A stretch of DNA of 64,000 bases from assembly GCF_024713945.1 (NCBI RefSeq), contig NW_027461524.1, forward strand, positions 124,001 to 188,000, in the 5' to 3' direction. Every line of letters begins with the position of its first letter. The stretch's first letter is position 1. The position numbers were made by a program, and so were the translations under genes. Origin of the DNA: Dermatophagoides farinae. Lineage: Eukaryota > Arthropoda > Arachnida > Sarcoptiformes > Pyroglyphidae. Below the pieces are notes generated by a model. It was not told where the DNA came from. It did not search any database and was given only the letters and a program-made list of their open reading frames with translations. Positions 21,101 to 29,470 of the stretch are shown piece by piece.

Positions 21101-24100
21101 GTATGGTACGTTTTCTTTTTCCATTTGATTAATAATCATAAACCCCGACAATAGTTCCGAAATCGCTTTGTTAAAGCTATTCGAAGCCCTATAATTAGAT
21201 TTCGGGATAGTTTCATTGTAGGATGGGTCCAACTTATTTCTTGAATTGATGTAACTTGAAGAAAAAAGTTCTGGGATGTTATTAATTGGTTTTAAGTTAT
21301 AGTTTTCCGCTAAATAGTTGTACACAGATAGCAAGAAATTTTGTTCTTTATGTTTTATTACTGATAGAATATGGCACAATAAAAACTCCAATAAAGGTTT
21401 AGCAAACCCTATATAAAAAGGATATTCTACATTGTACTCGTAAAATAATAGTTTGATAGACGATAGCATTTGCGGTTTAGTATCTAAGAAAAAGTTCTTT
21501 AAACAATAATCTGGATTATCACAATAATTGATGTATTGAAAAACAGTGAAATCGTGGATCCAAGTTCTTGTCAAAAATTGGTTTGGCTCCTTTGGTTTGA
21601 GTAACGCTGAAAGTCCGTCCAGTAAGTTATAATCGCTATTATTAGAATTGACTTTAATGTTATTCGAGTTTATTAGTTGTTTACGAATGTTTCTTCGTTT
21701 TAAAGAACTGGTTCTGATATTCCAGAATTTATATAAAAGTATATTGATTGATTCTAAATAAAATTCTTCTGGAAACAAGAAAACTGCTGGACTTGTAATA
21801 ATTTTTTTCGTGTTTTCAGAATGTTGATTAGTTTTGACGAGCTCAATGTAGCTTTTCCACCATTTTTGTATTCTTACCGCACTTTGTATGAGCACAATGA
21901 ATCTACGTCTAGCTAACTGTGTATGAATTAAAGTTTGAGCGTGAACTATGCTACGATATATAGCTTTGTACTGCTTTCTGATGAAATAACCTCTCCAGGT
22001 CGCTTGTATTTTTGCAACATTATTGACCATTGAAAAAGTTATTTCAGAAGTTTTTAACAACTTTTCAATGTATTGCGACTGTAGAGTTAATTTCAACTTA
22101 AGTTTGAAATATTTCTGTTTCGCCTTGAGTAATTCTAGAACTTTAGTTAATCGTTTAATTGGAAAATGTGCTGCCCGGAATCCTTGAAGAATCGTAAAGA
22201 TTTTGTTCTTTTTAGGATCTATTTGAGCTCGCCACCATGCTTGAATTTTGACCGCTGCTTCCACTTCGATTGACTGAATAATAGTGTCTTTTTTGTCTAG
22301 AAATATTTTGACATGCACTGTTTTTACCGAGATGATAGTTCGCAAAATTGTTTTAATAGTATTATTGACTTGTTTTCTGATAATCTCTTCTCGCATCTTG
22401 TTAACTTTTTTGATCGCTAATATACTTCTAAACCAGGACTGAATTGTGGTTGCGGCAGAAAATAATAATAACCTATATGAAACAGGATGAATTTTGCTGA
22501 TTGAAAAGTAGTCTGGTTGGTCTTCTGCAGAAGATTTGCAAGTGCTTATCAGGCGAATTAATCGAATAACGCCGTAAAAAATCGGAAGAAACAGGGCTTT
22601 GTTTTGTTTGAATTTAGTTTGAAATAACTTTGACTTCCACCGTGCTTGAATTCGAATAATGACATTTCTGATTTGTTTATATCTCAGTCTAAACACTCGC
22701 ATCAACAAAAAATTTTGTATTATTTTGATTGCTTTAATATGCCTGGTAGATATTGTGATCTTAGCACAAAAGTTGATATGAGTCCACGCCTTCACGGTAA
22801 AATAAGCCTTGTACCTACCGAACATGTAAGTATTGGGCGGCATTTCAAGTTTAGAAATTATAATAACTAAGCATTGTTCTTTTAGAAACTCTATATAATT
22901 CATGTATTTATGACAGTTCTCATGATTATTATGAATTACTTCAAGCATTTGATGTATTTCCTGATACGCGTCTTCTTGCAGAAAATCTCTTTCAAAGAAG
23001 GCGCGCAATAAAATTGCTAGCTGAAAATAACTGACCGAATAAATATGTTTTGTTGCATGATAATGCAAGATTTCATTTAGCTTATTTAATCTAACATATT
23101 CAGTCAAAGACCTATTTATTACATAATAGTCATACTTCCAAACACTAGATTCTTTATTGCTTAAAACCTTTGATACGGATGTATACCATTTATTCAATCC
23201 ATAAAATATTCTCTCAATATATGTATTATCGTTCATTAGCCGGGGAGGAGTTAATAAGTTGTTAGATTTACTTTGATTTTGCACGAGTGCTTTAATGTTA
23301 TGCATTATTTCAGATGATGATAAGAGAAACGAATACGATATGAAATCATTCATCAGTAATTCAACGAAAGATTGTGCAGTATCGTTTAAACAAACTTCGT
23401 CATATTTGTTGAAATCAGTTTCTATCTGATAAAAAATTGACCTAATGCTATTGTAAAAAGCAGTATTTCGAATTTTGCTTGTGGAAAAAACTGAAGTATT
23501 TGCAACATGTGTTACGCTAACTATATCTTCTATCGGAGTTTCTCGATTTGAAGAACTGATGATATAATGTGCTTTATTTAAAAGATTTATTGAATTCTTT
23601 GAATATAGTTTTTGATTTGAATATGGACATAAAAGTATTAATTCTCGCAGAATTAGGTTTATATCGATCAAACTCGGATTGTTTGCTAAATCGTTGAAAG
23701 TAATTAAAAAATTGAAAGGGTAATAAGCATCACTTATTGGTTTTAAAATTTTCGATAAAATAAAAACCAAAGTCATGTCAAAAGTTTTGTAATCCTCAAT
23801 GCACGTCATATTAAGAAGGTCTTGTTTAGTTTTACCAAAAACTTCTTTAAAGTACTCGACAAATTGATTAGCAATCACATATATAAATGAGTACGGAATG
23901 AAATCTATATCGTTTGTTGATAACTTGACAAACAAATTATAAGAAAACTCAATAAGTTTATTACAAGTTAGTTGTTTACCGGAGTTAATAATCAAGTCAT
24001 TAAATACGCCAGTAATAGCTTTATCTTTAAAGTTGATTCTTAAAAAAAAATTAAGAATCTGCTGCAGAAAAATAAGCAGTAAAATTTGAAACTTTTGGCT

Positions 24101-26047
24101 GTTGTCAAAATGGATATATTCTTTATACGTTGGATTCTTCACCGAAAAAGTATTGTTTTCAAAGCTAGTGTCGAAATACATTTTTTGAAAATCTTTGTTC
24201 ATTATTATCGATTTGTAGGTGGCAACTTGTTCCATTAGTAAGGTATGTACGGTTATAAACGCTTTACGATTACTCTTTGAAAATGAATAATCAGTATAAG
24301 TATCTGCTTTTCCATTTGTAGAATCTATTTGGCTGTACAACGTATAGGTCGAATTTACTCCTAAAGCTGGTAAAACGTGTAACTCAAATTGTGCATTGCG
24401 TATGATTGGCCGTAAATAAAAATTAAAGTTATCCATGAGTTTAAAAATGTTCAAATTGGAAAAGTACTGATTGATTAAAGCAAATGTATAATCTATTATT
24501 TTGTTACACATATAGTCAAACCGATCGAACATTAATTCTGGCGATTCTATGACATGATTTAAGTGATTGGTCATACTTAATGTCCAGTCAGTAATCATCA
24601 TTTTTGAAAGTTTTGAACAAAGAACTTCGTGGCAAAGATAACTATTTAAAGACTCATGCTCAGTTTTCATACAGTATTTGTCCGAAAGCATTAGGGAACT
24701 AACTAAGTAACGGATTGCCCATCCAAAAGACGGTCTAACGTAAGAAACAGCTTTTGTAAAACTTTTTTCAAAGGTATTTAAAAACTCAGCAGTACAGTCT
24801 TTCTGATAAAAATCAGAATTTCTATAGTACGATAAATGATGCGCACCAAGGTTCCATAAAGCTAAAGAAATATTAATGGTCAATATTCGAGTTATTATGT
24901 TACTATCTATGTTGAGTTTGTTCATGCTTTGACAAAATTTCTTAACGACTTCATTTGCATAAATTTTTTTGTCGTTATTGTACATCAGTTTTATGTCATA
25001 CTGTAGCGTGCTGATCAAATCAATTGTAATACAAAACAGTTTTCGGATTTGTTGTGGATTGACTACATTATTAACGTCGGTTTGGTCCTTCGAAATTAGC
25101 CATATTAAGCAACATGTAAAAAATGGCTCGTGTTCAATGACAGGCGTAACATATGCTGTGTTTGACAACTTCTGGTTGTTCTTTATCAAATTATCAGCTA
25201 TATTATAAAACCAAAAAGACGAAAACAAAGCATGCTTTACTAGTTTAATTGATGAAACTAAGAAAGTCGGAAGGATTTGAGACCACGCTAAAATATGCTG
25301 TTGTGAGTTTTTTTTTACTGTAAACTTAGACAAATAAGTAAAAAGGTTTTCTTTGATAGATCGCACTTCTATGTTAAACGAAAAAAGAATTCTATTATAA
25401 CCGCAATTCGCGTTACCGGAAACTAAGTTGAGTATTGTGTTTATAGCGTCAAGTTGGATGTAAATTTTTTCATCGTGTATAGACGTCAATTTAGAATTGT
25501 TAAGGCTTTTTTGTATAAACCACAATAACACTTTTACAGCCTCAGTAATGGTATGATAGTCACCTTCAAAAAGCAAGACTTGTGAAGCTTCAGAATTAAA
25601 AAATTCTTTTTCCATATCGTCTGCGATCTGCCTGAGCGATCCTGCGTAAATTTTATTTTTGTAGCTTGCTTCATTTCTAAATGCTTCTGTGTCTAAATAT
25701 AAATTCGCACAGGTCAAGTCTTGAACGGACTTGATGTCTAATAGTTTAACATTGTACCTAGGACCCAACTGAAATAAATTTATGCCGCTCAAAAAAGCTT
25801 CTTCAAATTCATATGCCAAGTTTGTTTCGCTGTCAGATTTATATAAGAATAACTTGCCAGCACAACTACTTTCGTTATCATTAATAGATTCGTTTGTCAA
25901 GCCCCTTGACAAAATATTTTCATCATCAATTTCTACTATGTGCCTTTCATCAATGTCATACACTTGTATTTTTTTTCCCTGGTTTAACAATATTCCTCTG
26001 CGTATTTCATTATTGTGTTTATACGCAATCTGCTGATGACCCACCAT
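18107..26047 (-). CDS. Giant IQ-motif and RCC1-repeat protein
   Basis: 2646 residues without an intron. Residues 1-1130 are helical and unrecognised. Residues about 1150-1460 hold several IQ-type calmodulin or myosin-light-chain sites, including TIQSWFRSI, AAVKIQAWWRAQ, VAKIQATWRGYFIRKQYK and AVRIQKWWKSY. Residues about 1730-2450 hold RCC1-like blades: VFGWGMNNYFQL, GKLFSWGSNENGRCGQG, RVFIWGKY, LLVWGHGFYGELGF and VYIWGTFK. A charged coiled-coil (EEQRIRRIERKKRYEEF) sits between the blades, splitting the presumed propeller. I do not recognise a named family with this order. A cytoskeletal or centrosomal scaffold controlled by calcium sensors is an inference from the IQ array. It is the largest gene in the window and shares a 206-bp divergent promoter region with the next gene. 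Confidence 0.85.
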   Translation of the reverse strand: MVGHQQIAYKHNNEIRRGILLNQGKKIQVYDIDERHIVEIDDENILSRGLTNESINDNESSCAGKLFLYKSDSETNLAYEFEEAFLSGINLFQLGPRYNVKLLDIKSVQDLTCANLYLDTEAFRNEASYKNKIYAGSLRQIADDMEKEFFNSEASQVLLFEGDYHTITEAVKVLLWFIQKSLNNSKLTSIHDEKIYIQLDAINTILNLVSGNANCGYNRILFSFNIEVRSIKENLFTYLSKFTVKKNSQQHILAWSQILPTFLVSSIKLVKHALFSSFWFYNIADNLIKNNQKLSNTAYVTPVIEHEPFFTCCLIWLISKDQTDVNNVVNPQQIRKLFCITIDLISTLQYDIKLMYNNDKKIYANEVVKKFCQSMNKLNIDSNIITRILTINISLALWNLGAHHLSYYRNSDFYQKDCTAEFLNTFEKSFTKAVSYVRPSFGWAIRYLVSSLMLSDKYCMKTEHESLNSYLCHEVLCSKLSKMMITDWTLSMTNHLNHVIESPELMFDRFDYMCNKIIDYTFALINQYFSNLNIFKLMDNFNFYLRPIIRNAQFELHVLPALGVNSTYTLYSQIDSTNGKADTYTDYSFSKSNRKAFITVHTLLMEQVATYKSIIMNKDFQKMYFDTSFENNTFSVKNPTYKEYIHFDNSQKFQILLLIFLQQILNFFLRINFKDKAITGVFNDLIINSGKQLTCNKLIEFSYNLFVKLSTNDIDFIPYSFIYVIANQFVEYFKEVFGKTKQDLLNMTCIEDYKTFDMTLVFILSKILKPISDAYYPFNFLITFNDLANNPSLIDINLILRELILLCPYSNQKLYSKNSINLLNKAHYIISSSNRETPIEDIVSVTHVANTSVFSTSKIRNTAFYNSIRSIFYQIETDFNKYDEVCLNDTAQSFVELLMNDFISYSFLLSSSEIMHNIKALVQNQSKSNNLLTPPRLMNDNTYIERIFYGLNKWYTSVSKVLSNKESSVWKYDYYVINRSLTEYVRLNKLNEILHYHATKHIYSVSYFQLAILLRAFFERDFLQEDAYQEIHQMLEVIHNNHENCHKYMNYIEFLKEQCLVIIISKLEMPPNTYMFGRYKAYFTVKAWTHINFCAKITISTRHIKAIKIIQNFLLMRVFRLRYKQIRNVIIRIQARWKSKLFQTKFKQNKALFLPIFYGVIRLIRLISTCKSSAEDQPDYFSISKIHPVSYRLLLFSAATTIQSWFRSILAIKKVNKMREEIIRKQVNNTIKTILRTIISVKTVHVKIFLDKKDTIIQSIEVEAAVKIQAWWRAQIDPKKNKIFTILQGFRAAHFPIKRLTKVLELLKAKQKYFKLKLKLTLQSQYIEKLLKTSEITFSMVNNVAKIQATWRGYFIRKQYKAIYRSIVHAQTLIHTQLARRRFIVLIQSAVRIQKWWKSYIELVKTNQHSENTKKIITSPAVFLFPEEFYLESINILLYKFWNIRTSSLKRRNIRKQLINSNNIKVNSNNSDYNLLDGLSALLKPKEPNQFLTRTWIHDFTVFQYINYCDNPDYCLKNFFLDTKPQMLSSIKLLFYEYNVEYPFYIGFAKPLLEFLLCHILSVIKHKEQNFLLSVYNYLAENYNLKPINNIPELFSSSYINSRNKLDPSYNETIPKSNYRASNSFNKAISELLSGFMIINQMEKENVPYEDALQIQSQIKTSKLLNSNLFNIKDLFIVNDLKLANSFALILIIENLNNFLGLKNSYLVDFINKLYIQDKLNMYNGQVSCVFGWGMNNYFQLTTNSNNTHHYDELLSSLGDLSHFNVSELSRYQKHLREYEELEQKMNNEILSNLESKPNNNLDDNSSHETHLSELSSRVIPKKKDLCLIKFFTVQVVIPEEMSLENSDANVPSRVDNVQNEKESKTKSEININNATKTNVKRDNYSSKIQKTLVDYTFRIISINVGEDYAMAITNDGKLFSWGSNENGRCGQGALLSVIIQPKLVPYVNNQKRRVLKVFCGKRHCLCLVEDNRVFIWGKYSNVHLAVKSRCDIYYPIEIPIHYFLKSKEVTKLDLIRLREKTRYELNDPGYVYSSVTIKKDVNLPTFGNLDENYKYKKIIDEFGTENGTYPEEDTRLTLGNLTKDYINQQQNRHETWLRDHNFNEDFQNYIKNKYNKKKLYEEQRIRRIERKKRYEEFVKAEKEKVRQEAAIQFEAMRSAKIPLKKIEETGLISVTSFVDRKTRKKVHEVVINVPTITLPPIEEDSEDLSAPSDLEEFEATIYPYINGQVNFIDDYMIPMDISKWQVIDDSIKLNKDAQPCQDFDLADNTVPLPRPKKYERDIFYFNWTGVSINERMWLENIDRIRSANWLIIDIKSSCSLNTIHLRSKDDEYLKDILLVWGHGFYGELGFSEIAADFLKTQQLKSSMEKHFMEKYHLNDEKVNSGIINQGLGYGWYPVFIWFGEQYTIRDKNYKIFRYVLGKNCGAAVVNYASKKCVYIWGTFKTYKYNLVRLVSNLEFEHVSEHDLRNVKFYSKIQTSDGAKLAINNSKAYRVASENTTSENVIGMVRLLHPYKLKLAIQPTEIIDDLHIRADSNIFIVRILCNRAKTYRTFVFDSLEVSCQTPSITKQLEKGPNKLLDQTTARYPILQETPLFRSHCQFRPYSLNAKSSDFSVDALFETIDYNIEEYGVNPSIRTVLTNINRD

Positions 26048-26070
26048 TAAATGTTTGTTATTTTATAATT

Positions 26071-26146
26071 ACGATCTCACTCAGACCGATGAGAGATACA
26101 ATAAGTTATACTTAAAAATTGATATTGAAGCTGACGATCTCGCTCA
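26071..26146. promoter_or_regulatory. Pair of 13-bp direct repeats in a divergent promoter
   Basis: ACGATCTCACTCA at 26071-26083 recurs with one change as ACGATCTCGCTCA at 26134-26146, both on the plus strand. They lie in the 206-bp spacer between the giant IQ/RCC1 gene and a small plus-strand gene. Two near-identical GC-richer words in an AT-rich promoter suggest a transcription-factor site. No known factor is assigned. Confidence 0.35.
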
Positions 26147-26253
26147 CATATTTTTGATTAAACATTCTCCTAAATTTTTTCAGAATTTATTTATATCTAA
26201 ATAAATCATAATAGGCAGGTTTTCCAAAAATTTTGCGAAATAAAGGTAAATAT

Positions 26254-26634
26254 ATGCTCGATTCCAAAGAACAGATAAGCAATATTGTTAATTTGTTTAA
26301 TTCAATTTTTAACGTTCAGCTCGATACCACAGAAGAAAATTTTTCGAAGATTGAGAAGCTAATCGAAAAAATTTTCACAACAATTGTCCAAAAATCTGTT
26401 CATCCTTGTTATAATGTAATAAACGCTTTGATTATTTTCAATACTATTTATGCAATTTCTCCAAATCTTTACAAACAAATCAAATTTCTTGAGTGGGGTG
26501 AAAGAAATGAAAGCTTTAAAAGACAAAATAACCCGTTGTGGTCAAAGGAGCTCCGTTTGTTCGAACTTTCTAAAGCTAACTACTTGCAAATAAAATATTT
26601 TGACGAAACCGCTATTTTAGATTCAATATTGTGA
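26254..26634 (+). CDS. Small unknown protein, 126 residues
   Basis: The product is not recognised. The first ATG is at 26254, although the frame is open slightly further upstream. The protein is helical, begins MLDSKEQISNIVNLFNSIF and has a hydrophobic stretch CYNVINALIIFNTIYAI near residues 55-72 that could be a buried helix or a single membrane segment. The C-terminal part is basic and aromatic (NPLWSKELRLFEL). It is divergent from the giant IQ/RCC1 gene. Codon use looks like that of its neighbours, so I take it as real. Confidence 0.55.
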   Translation: MLDSKEQISNIVNLFNSIFNVQLDTTEENFSKIEKLIEKIFTTIVQKSVHPCYNVINALIIFNTIYAISPNLYKQIKFLEWGERNESFKRQNNPLWSKELRLFELSKANYLQIKYFDETAILDSIL

Positions 26635-26731
26635 TGTAGTACACACAAAAATTACATTTCTAAGTTTGCCAGCTCGCTATTACTAATCATTCGATAATTG
26701 GAGTTTAGGCGAAAACAAAACTTTTTCTTTC

Positions 26732-28060
26732 ATGAAATCGATATATAGAGTTATATTGATTATATTAACTGGTGGGACTCGAAACGAAAAGAATACAAAC
26801 TACTCTAATATTTCTGACTTACAAATTGCGAAAATACCCATTGATCAGCGATTTTTTGTCGAAGGAATTAGGTATTTTTCATTTGAAAAAAATCCTACCA
26901 TTATTACGAACTTAGATCAATGTTTTGCTTCTGATTTGTTACAACCTCAAGAAAAAAGGAGTAACTTGGACTCATGTGTACATGCTTGGCTGAAAAATCA
27001 TGAGAAAATAATACTTATTTCTTCAGCCTTTACAAAGTCGGTTCTTGTAGCTTACTCACACTTTAATCTGGATGGAGAACTATCGACGACAGCGTATATC
27101 AATCAAGATTATATGTTAGAAGGATTTACACTACTTGCTCATGTTGAAATATTAGACGCTAAAATTATGTTTCTGATAGCTGGTTTTTTTGATAATTCAG
27201 TTTTAAGGGTTTTCATGTATTCAGCTAAGAGGAAAACTTTTTTGAAGGGTCAGTACGACATTCCAATTGATTTGTCTGGAACTTTGTGCGAGTCTAACGT
27301 CTGGGGGTTGAGCTCAGATTTATTTTTTCAACCTACGGATAAGTTTGGCATAGCAAAAAGAATATTCTTAAATTGTGGTAATACAGACATGTTTACGGTC
27401 GATGCTCAAGAAATTTTTTCTAGGTTAATTTGCCTAGTAGCAAATAAAGACTTCAAACTAATTTTCGAAAATAAGGAAAAACTTAATAATATGGCTGAAA
27501 ATGATTCAGACTTGAACAAGCAAATGATTCTCAAATATTCTTCTAAGAAATTAGATTTAGATTCAGCTACGAAAAATACTATAAACCGAAACAAAGAATT
27601 GGTTGTTTTCACAAGATATGCCAATTGGCTCACTGCAAATGAGTTTTCATTCATTTTAAATTTAATAGCTACGAAAAATAATATAGATACAAAGAATGAA
27701 AATGCTATGAAACGCTTTGAAAAACAGCATTTCCCATATGGTAAACGATTTAATTCAATTTCGAACATCAATTCAAAAGGCTATTTTGCTGTTACAATTT
27801 ATCATACCCCTTACATTATTGTGATGCATCACAAAGAAAAGTCTGAAAATGCTTACATTCTCAGTTTACAAGGGTCTGACCTATTGAATGAAGAGATTTC
27901 AAATTGCTTACACGTGGCAAAAAAAAATAATGATGCCATGATGTTTTTTAATACCGAGTTAAACGGACTGGCTTTTGTGAACGATTACTATCTGCTTGTT
28001 GGAGGAAAATATTTCAAAAATCTGTTTTTGTTTCAACTACCAAAAAATTTTTACGATTAA
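26732..28060 (+). CDS. Secreted or luminal protein of unknown function
   Basis: 442 residues. The N-terminus has a short basic start followed by a hydrophobic core, RVILIILTGG, consistent with a cleaved signal peptide. No second membrane span is evident. Several N-glycosylation sequons (for example NYSN and NIS) and spaced cysteines (QCFAS, DSCVHAW, TLCES, LNCGN, SNCLHV) are seen in a beta-rich sequence. I recognise no family. A lineage-specific secretory-organelle, surface or ER-luminal protein are all possible. The convergent small gene ends four bases after its stop. Confidence 0.7.
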   Translation: MKSIYRVILIILTGGTRNEKNTNYSNISDLQIAKIPIDQRFFVEGIRYFSFEKNPTIITNLDQCFASDLLQPQEKRSNLDSCVHAWLKNHEKIILISSAFTKSVLVAYSHFNLDGELSTTAYINQDYMLEGFTLLAHVEILDAKIMFLIAGFFDNSVLRVFMYSAKRKTFLKGQYDIPIDLSGTLCESNVWGLSSDLFFQPTDKFGIAKRIFLNCGNTDMFTVDAQEIFSRLICLVANKDFKLIFENKEKLNNMAENDSDLNKQMILKYSSKKLDLDSATKNTINRNKELVVFTRYANWLTANEFSFILNLIATKNNIDTKNENAMKRFEKQHFPYGKRFNSISNINSKGYFAVTIYHTPYIIVMHHKEKSENAYILSLQGSDLLNEEISNCLHVAKKNNDAMMFFNTELNGLAFVNDYYLLVGGKYFKNLFLFQLPKNFYD

Positions 28061-28064
28061 CATT

Positions 28065-28313
28065 TCATGTAAGTTCAATAGACCGATTGTTCATTTTTGA
28101 GTGGTACTCTTTGATTTTATTGTAAGTAGTTTCAACCAAGGTTAAACCTATATGCGATAAATCACGCATAACGTAGAACGCATGTCGCAAAAAAACTTCG
28201 CTGAGTTTGCAACTCACATCAATACCTTCATGAAGGCTTTCGAAACTTCCGCAGTTTTCATAACTAAGGTTAGTATATTTGGTGAGACAATTTTTTTCAG
28301 ATTGCTCGGCCAT
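28065..28313 (-). CDS. Small unknown protein, 82 residues
   Basis: A complete ATG-to-stop frame packed between two longer genes. The protein begins MAEQSEKNCLTKY, has a helical centre (KLSEVFLRHAFYVMRDLSHI) and a basic, amphipathic end (TTYNKIKEYHSKM). There is no signal peptide or membrane span. The size and heptad-like pattern would suit a small subunit of a multi-protein complex, but no family is recognised. Existence is inferred from codon use and the lack of a competing gene. Confidence 0.45.
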   Translation of the reverse strand: MAEQSEKNCLTKYTNLSYENCGSFESLHEGIDVSCKLSEVFLRHAFYVMRDLSHIGLTLVETTYNKIKEYHSKMNNRSIELT

Positions 28314-28366
28314 TTTGATTAATAAAGTAAAATTTTTTCGAAATTAGTCGAAAAAATTTATAAAAA

Positions 28367-29368
28367 CTAAAAATAAAAAAAAAAAGTATCGTCTGAGTAG
28401 ATATCTTGAATTTCGTTATTCAGTATTTTCAAAGTAGCTGATACTGCTGCTGTAAAATCTTTTGGAATGTCAGAATTCGCTACGATTACTATCCGATTGC
28501 ATTGAAGAACTTTGACGTACTCTGAGATTATCTGGCAAATTGAGTATGTAAAAAGTGTTCTGATGGATTTCATCAACGCAAGTAAGTAATCAGAGTTTTT
28601 TTTATAAATTGCACTGTTGTGGTTTTCTATGTCGATTTTTGATAAGCTTGAAGCAAGCGTGTCGGGAGCCAAACCAACAAACTCGGTTGTGTCGCCAAGC
28701 AAGTTCTCGATCGTATAATCAACTAAAGAGTTGTCACCCTGTTCAGAAATCTGATAGAACTGAACTGCTGAATAAACCTTATCAGTTCGTAACGCATTGA
28801 TCATAGTTAGTATTTTGCTTGCATTGAGGTTTATTTTTAACAGCCTGGACTTTTTTTCCACGTCAATATAATAAAGGTTCTCAGTATTTGTAAGGTCGAA
28901 AAATAAAAATGGTTCGTGCTCATTAATAAAATTTTGAATTTTGACTGACTGAATTTCAAACTGGTTTGGCTCTCTTTTTACTTTTCCTAACCAGGGGCCA
29001 GTATTGGAAAATGTATAATATATGATTGGAAACTCTTTCAGAAAAAGTGTTTGATGAATCTGCGCTATTAGATCAGAGTCGGTTTTTTCGACTATCTGAA
29101 GCTGAACGTGTGGGTTTTGATTCAGAGTGGCCAAACAGTCTGTGGGTAATTTACCATAAGTTACTAGTTGAATATTAATTAGTTTTTTAAATTGCATTTC
29201 AAAAGTTTTTACCAAAGAAACGAGAAACTCGTTCAAGAAAGCGTTGTAAAGTTGAAACTTTTTTGAAATGTGAAATCTTGCTAGTCCCTGAAACTCATTG
29301 TATTCTAAAAACTCGTCAGGAAAAACTATTAAGCTAAAGTTAGTTAAAGTACAAATGTTTATACTCAT
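28367..29368 (-). CDS. Divergent type II pantothenate kinase homologue, probable pseudokinase subunit
   Basis: 333 residues. The C-terminal half lines up with eukaryotic PanK: GDNSLVDYTIENLLG (near residue 211) matches the conserved GDSxxVDxLVxDIYG, ASSLSKI matches ASSFGKM, ICQIISEYVKVLQCNRIVIV matches the segment ending RIxFxGxF, and AAVSATLKILN follows. The N-terminal DxGGT nucleotide motif and the Gly-rich GGSSIGGGTF loop are absent: the equivalent positions read INICTLTNFSL and NLNASKILTM. PanK makes 4'-phosphopantothenate for coenzyme A. Apicomplexans are known to carry two PanK-like proteins that work as a heteromeric complex, one of them degenerate, so this may be the non-catalytic partner. 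The family call is from memory of the motif, and the pseudokinase call from missing residues. Confidence 0.6.
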   Translation of the reverse strand: MSINICTLTNFSLIVFPDEFLEYNEFQGLARFHISKKFQLYNAFLNEFLVSLVKTFEMQFKKLINIQLVTYGKLPTDCLATLNQNPHVQLQIVEKTDSDLIAQIHQTLFLKEFPIIYYTFSNTGPWLGKVKREPNQFEIQSVKIQNFINEHEPFLFFDLTNTENLYYIDVEKKSRLLKINLNASKILTMINALRTDKVYSAVQFYQISEQGDNSLVDYTIENLLGDTTEFVGLAPDTLASSLSKIDIENHNSAIYKKNSDYLLALMKSIRTLFTYSICQIISEYVKVLQCNRIVIVANSDIPKDFTAAVSATLKILNNEIQDIYSDDTFFFYF

Positions 29369-29470
29369 GATAACAATTTTTTTAAGTAGTAGAGATTGTA
29401 TCTATCAAAATCGTATATCTAAAACAATATTTTTTTAATATAAATAATTTTATGTTTTATTATACATTTG

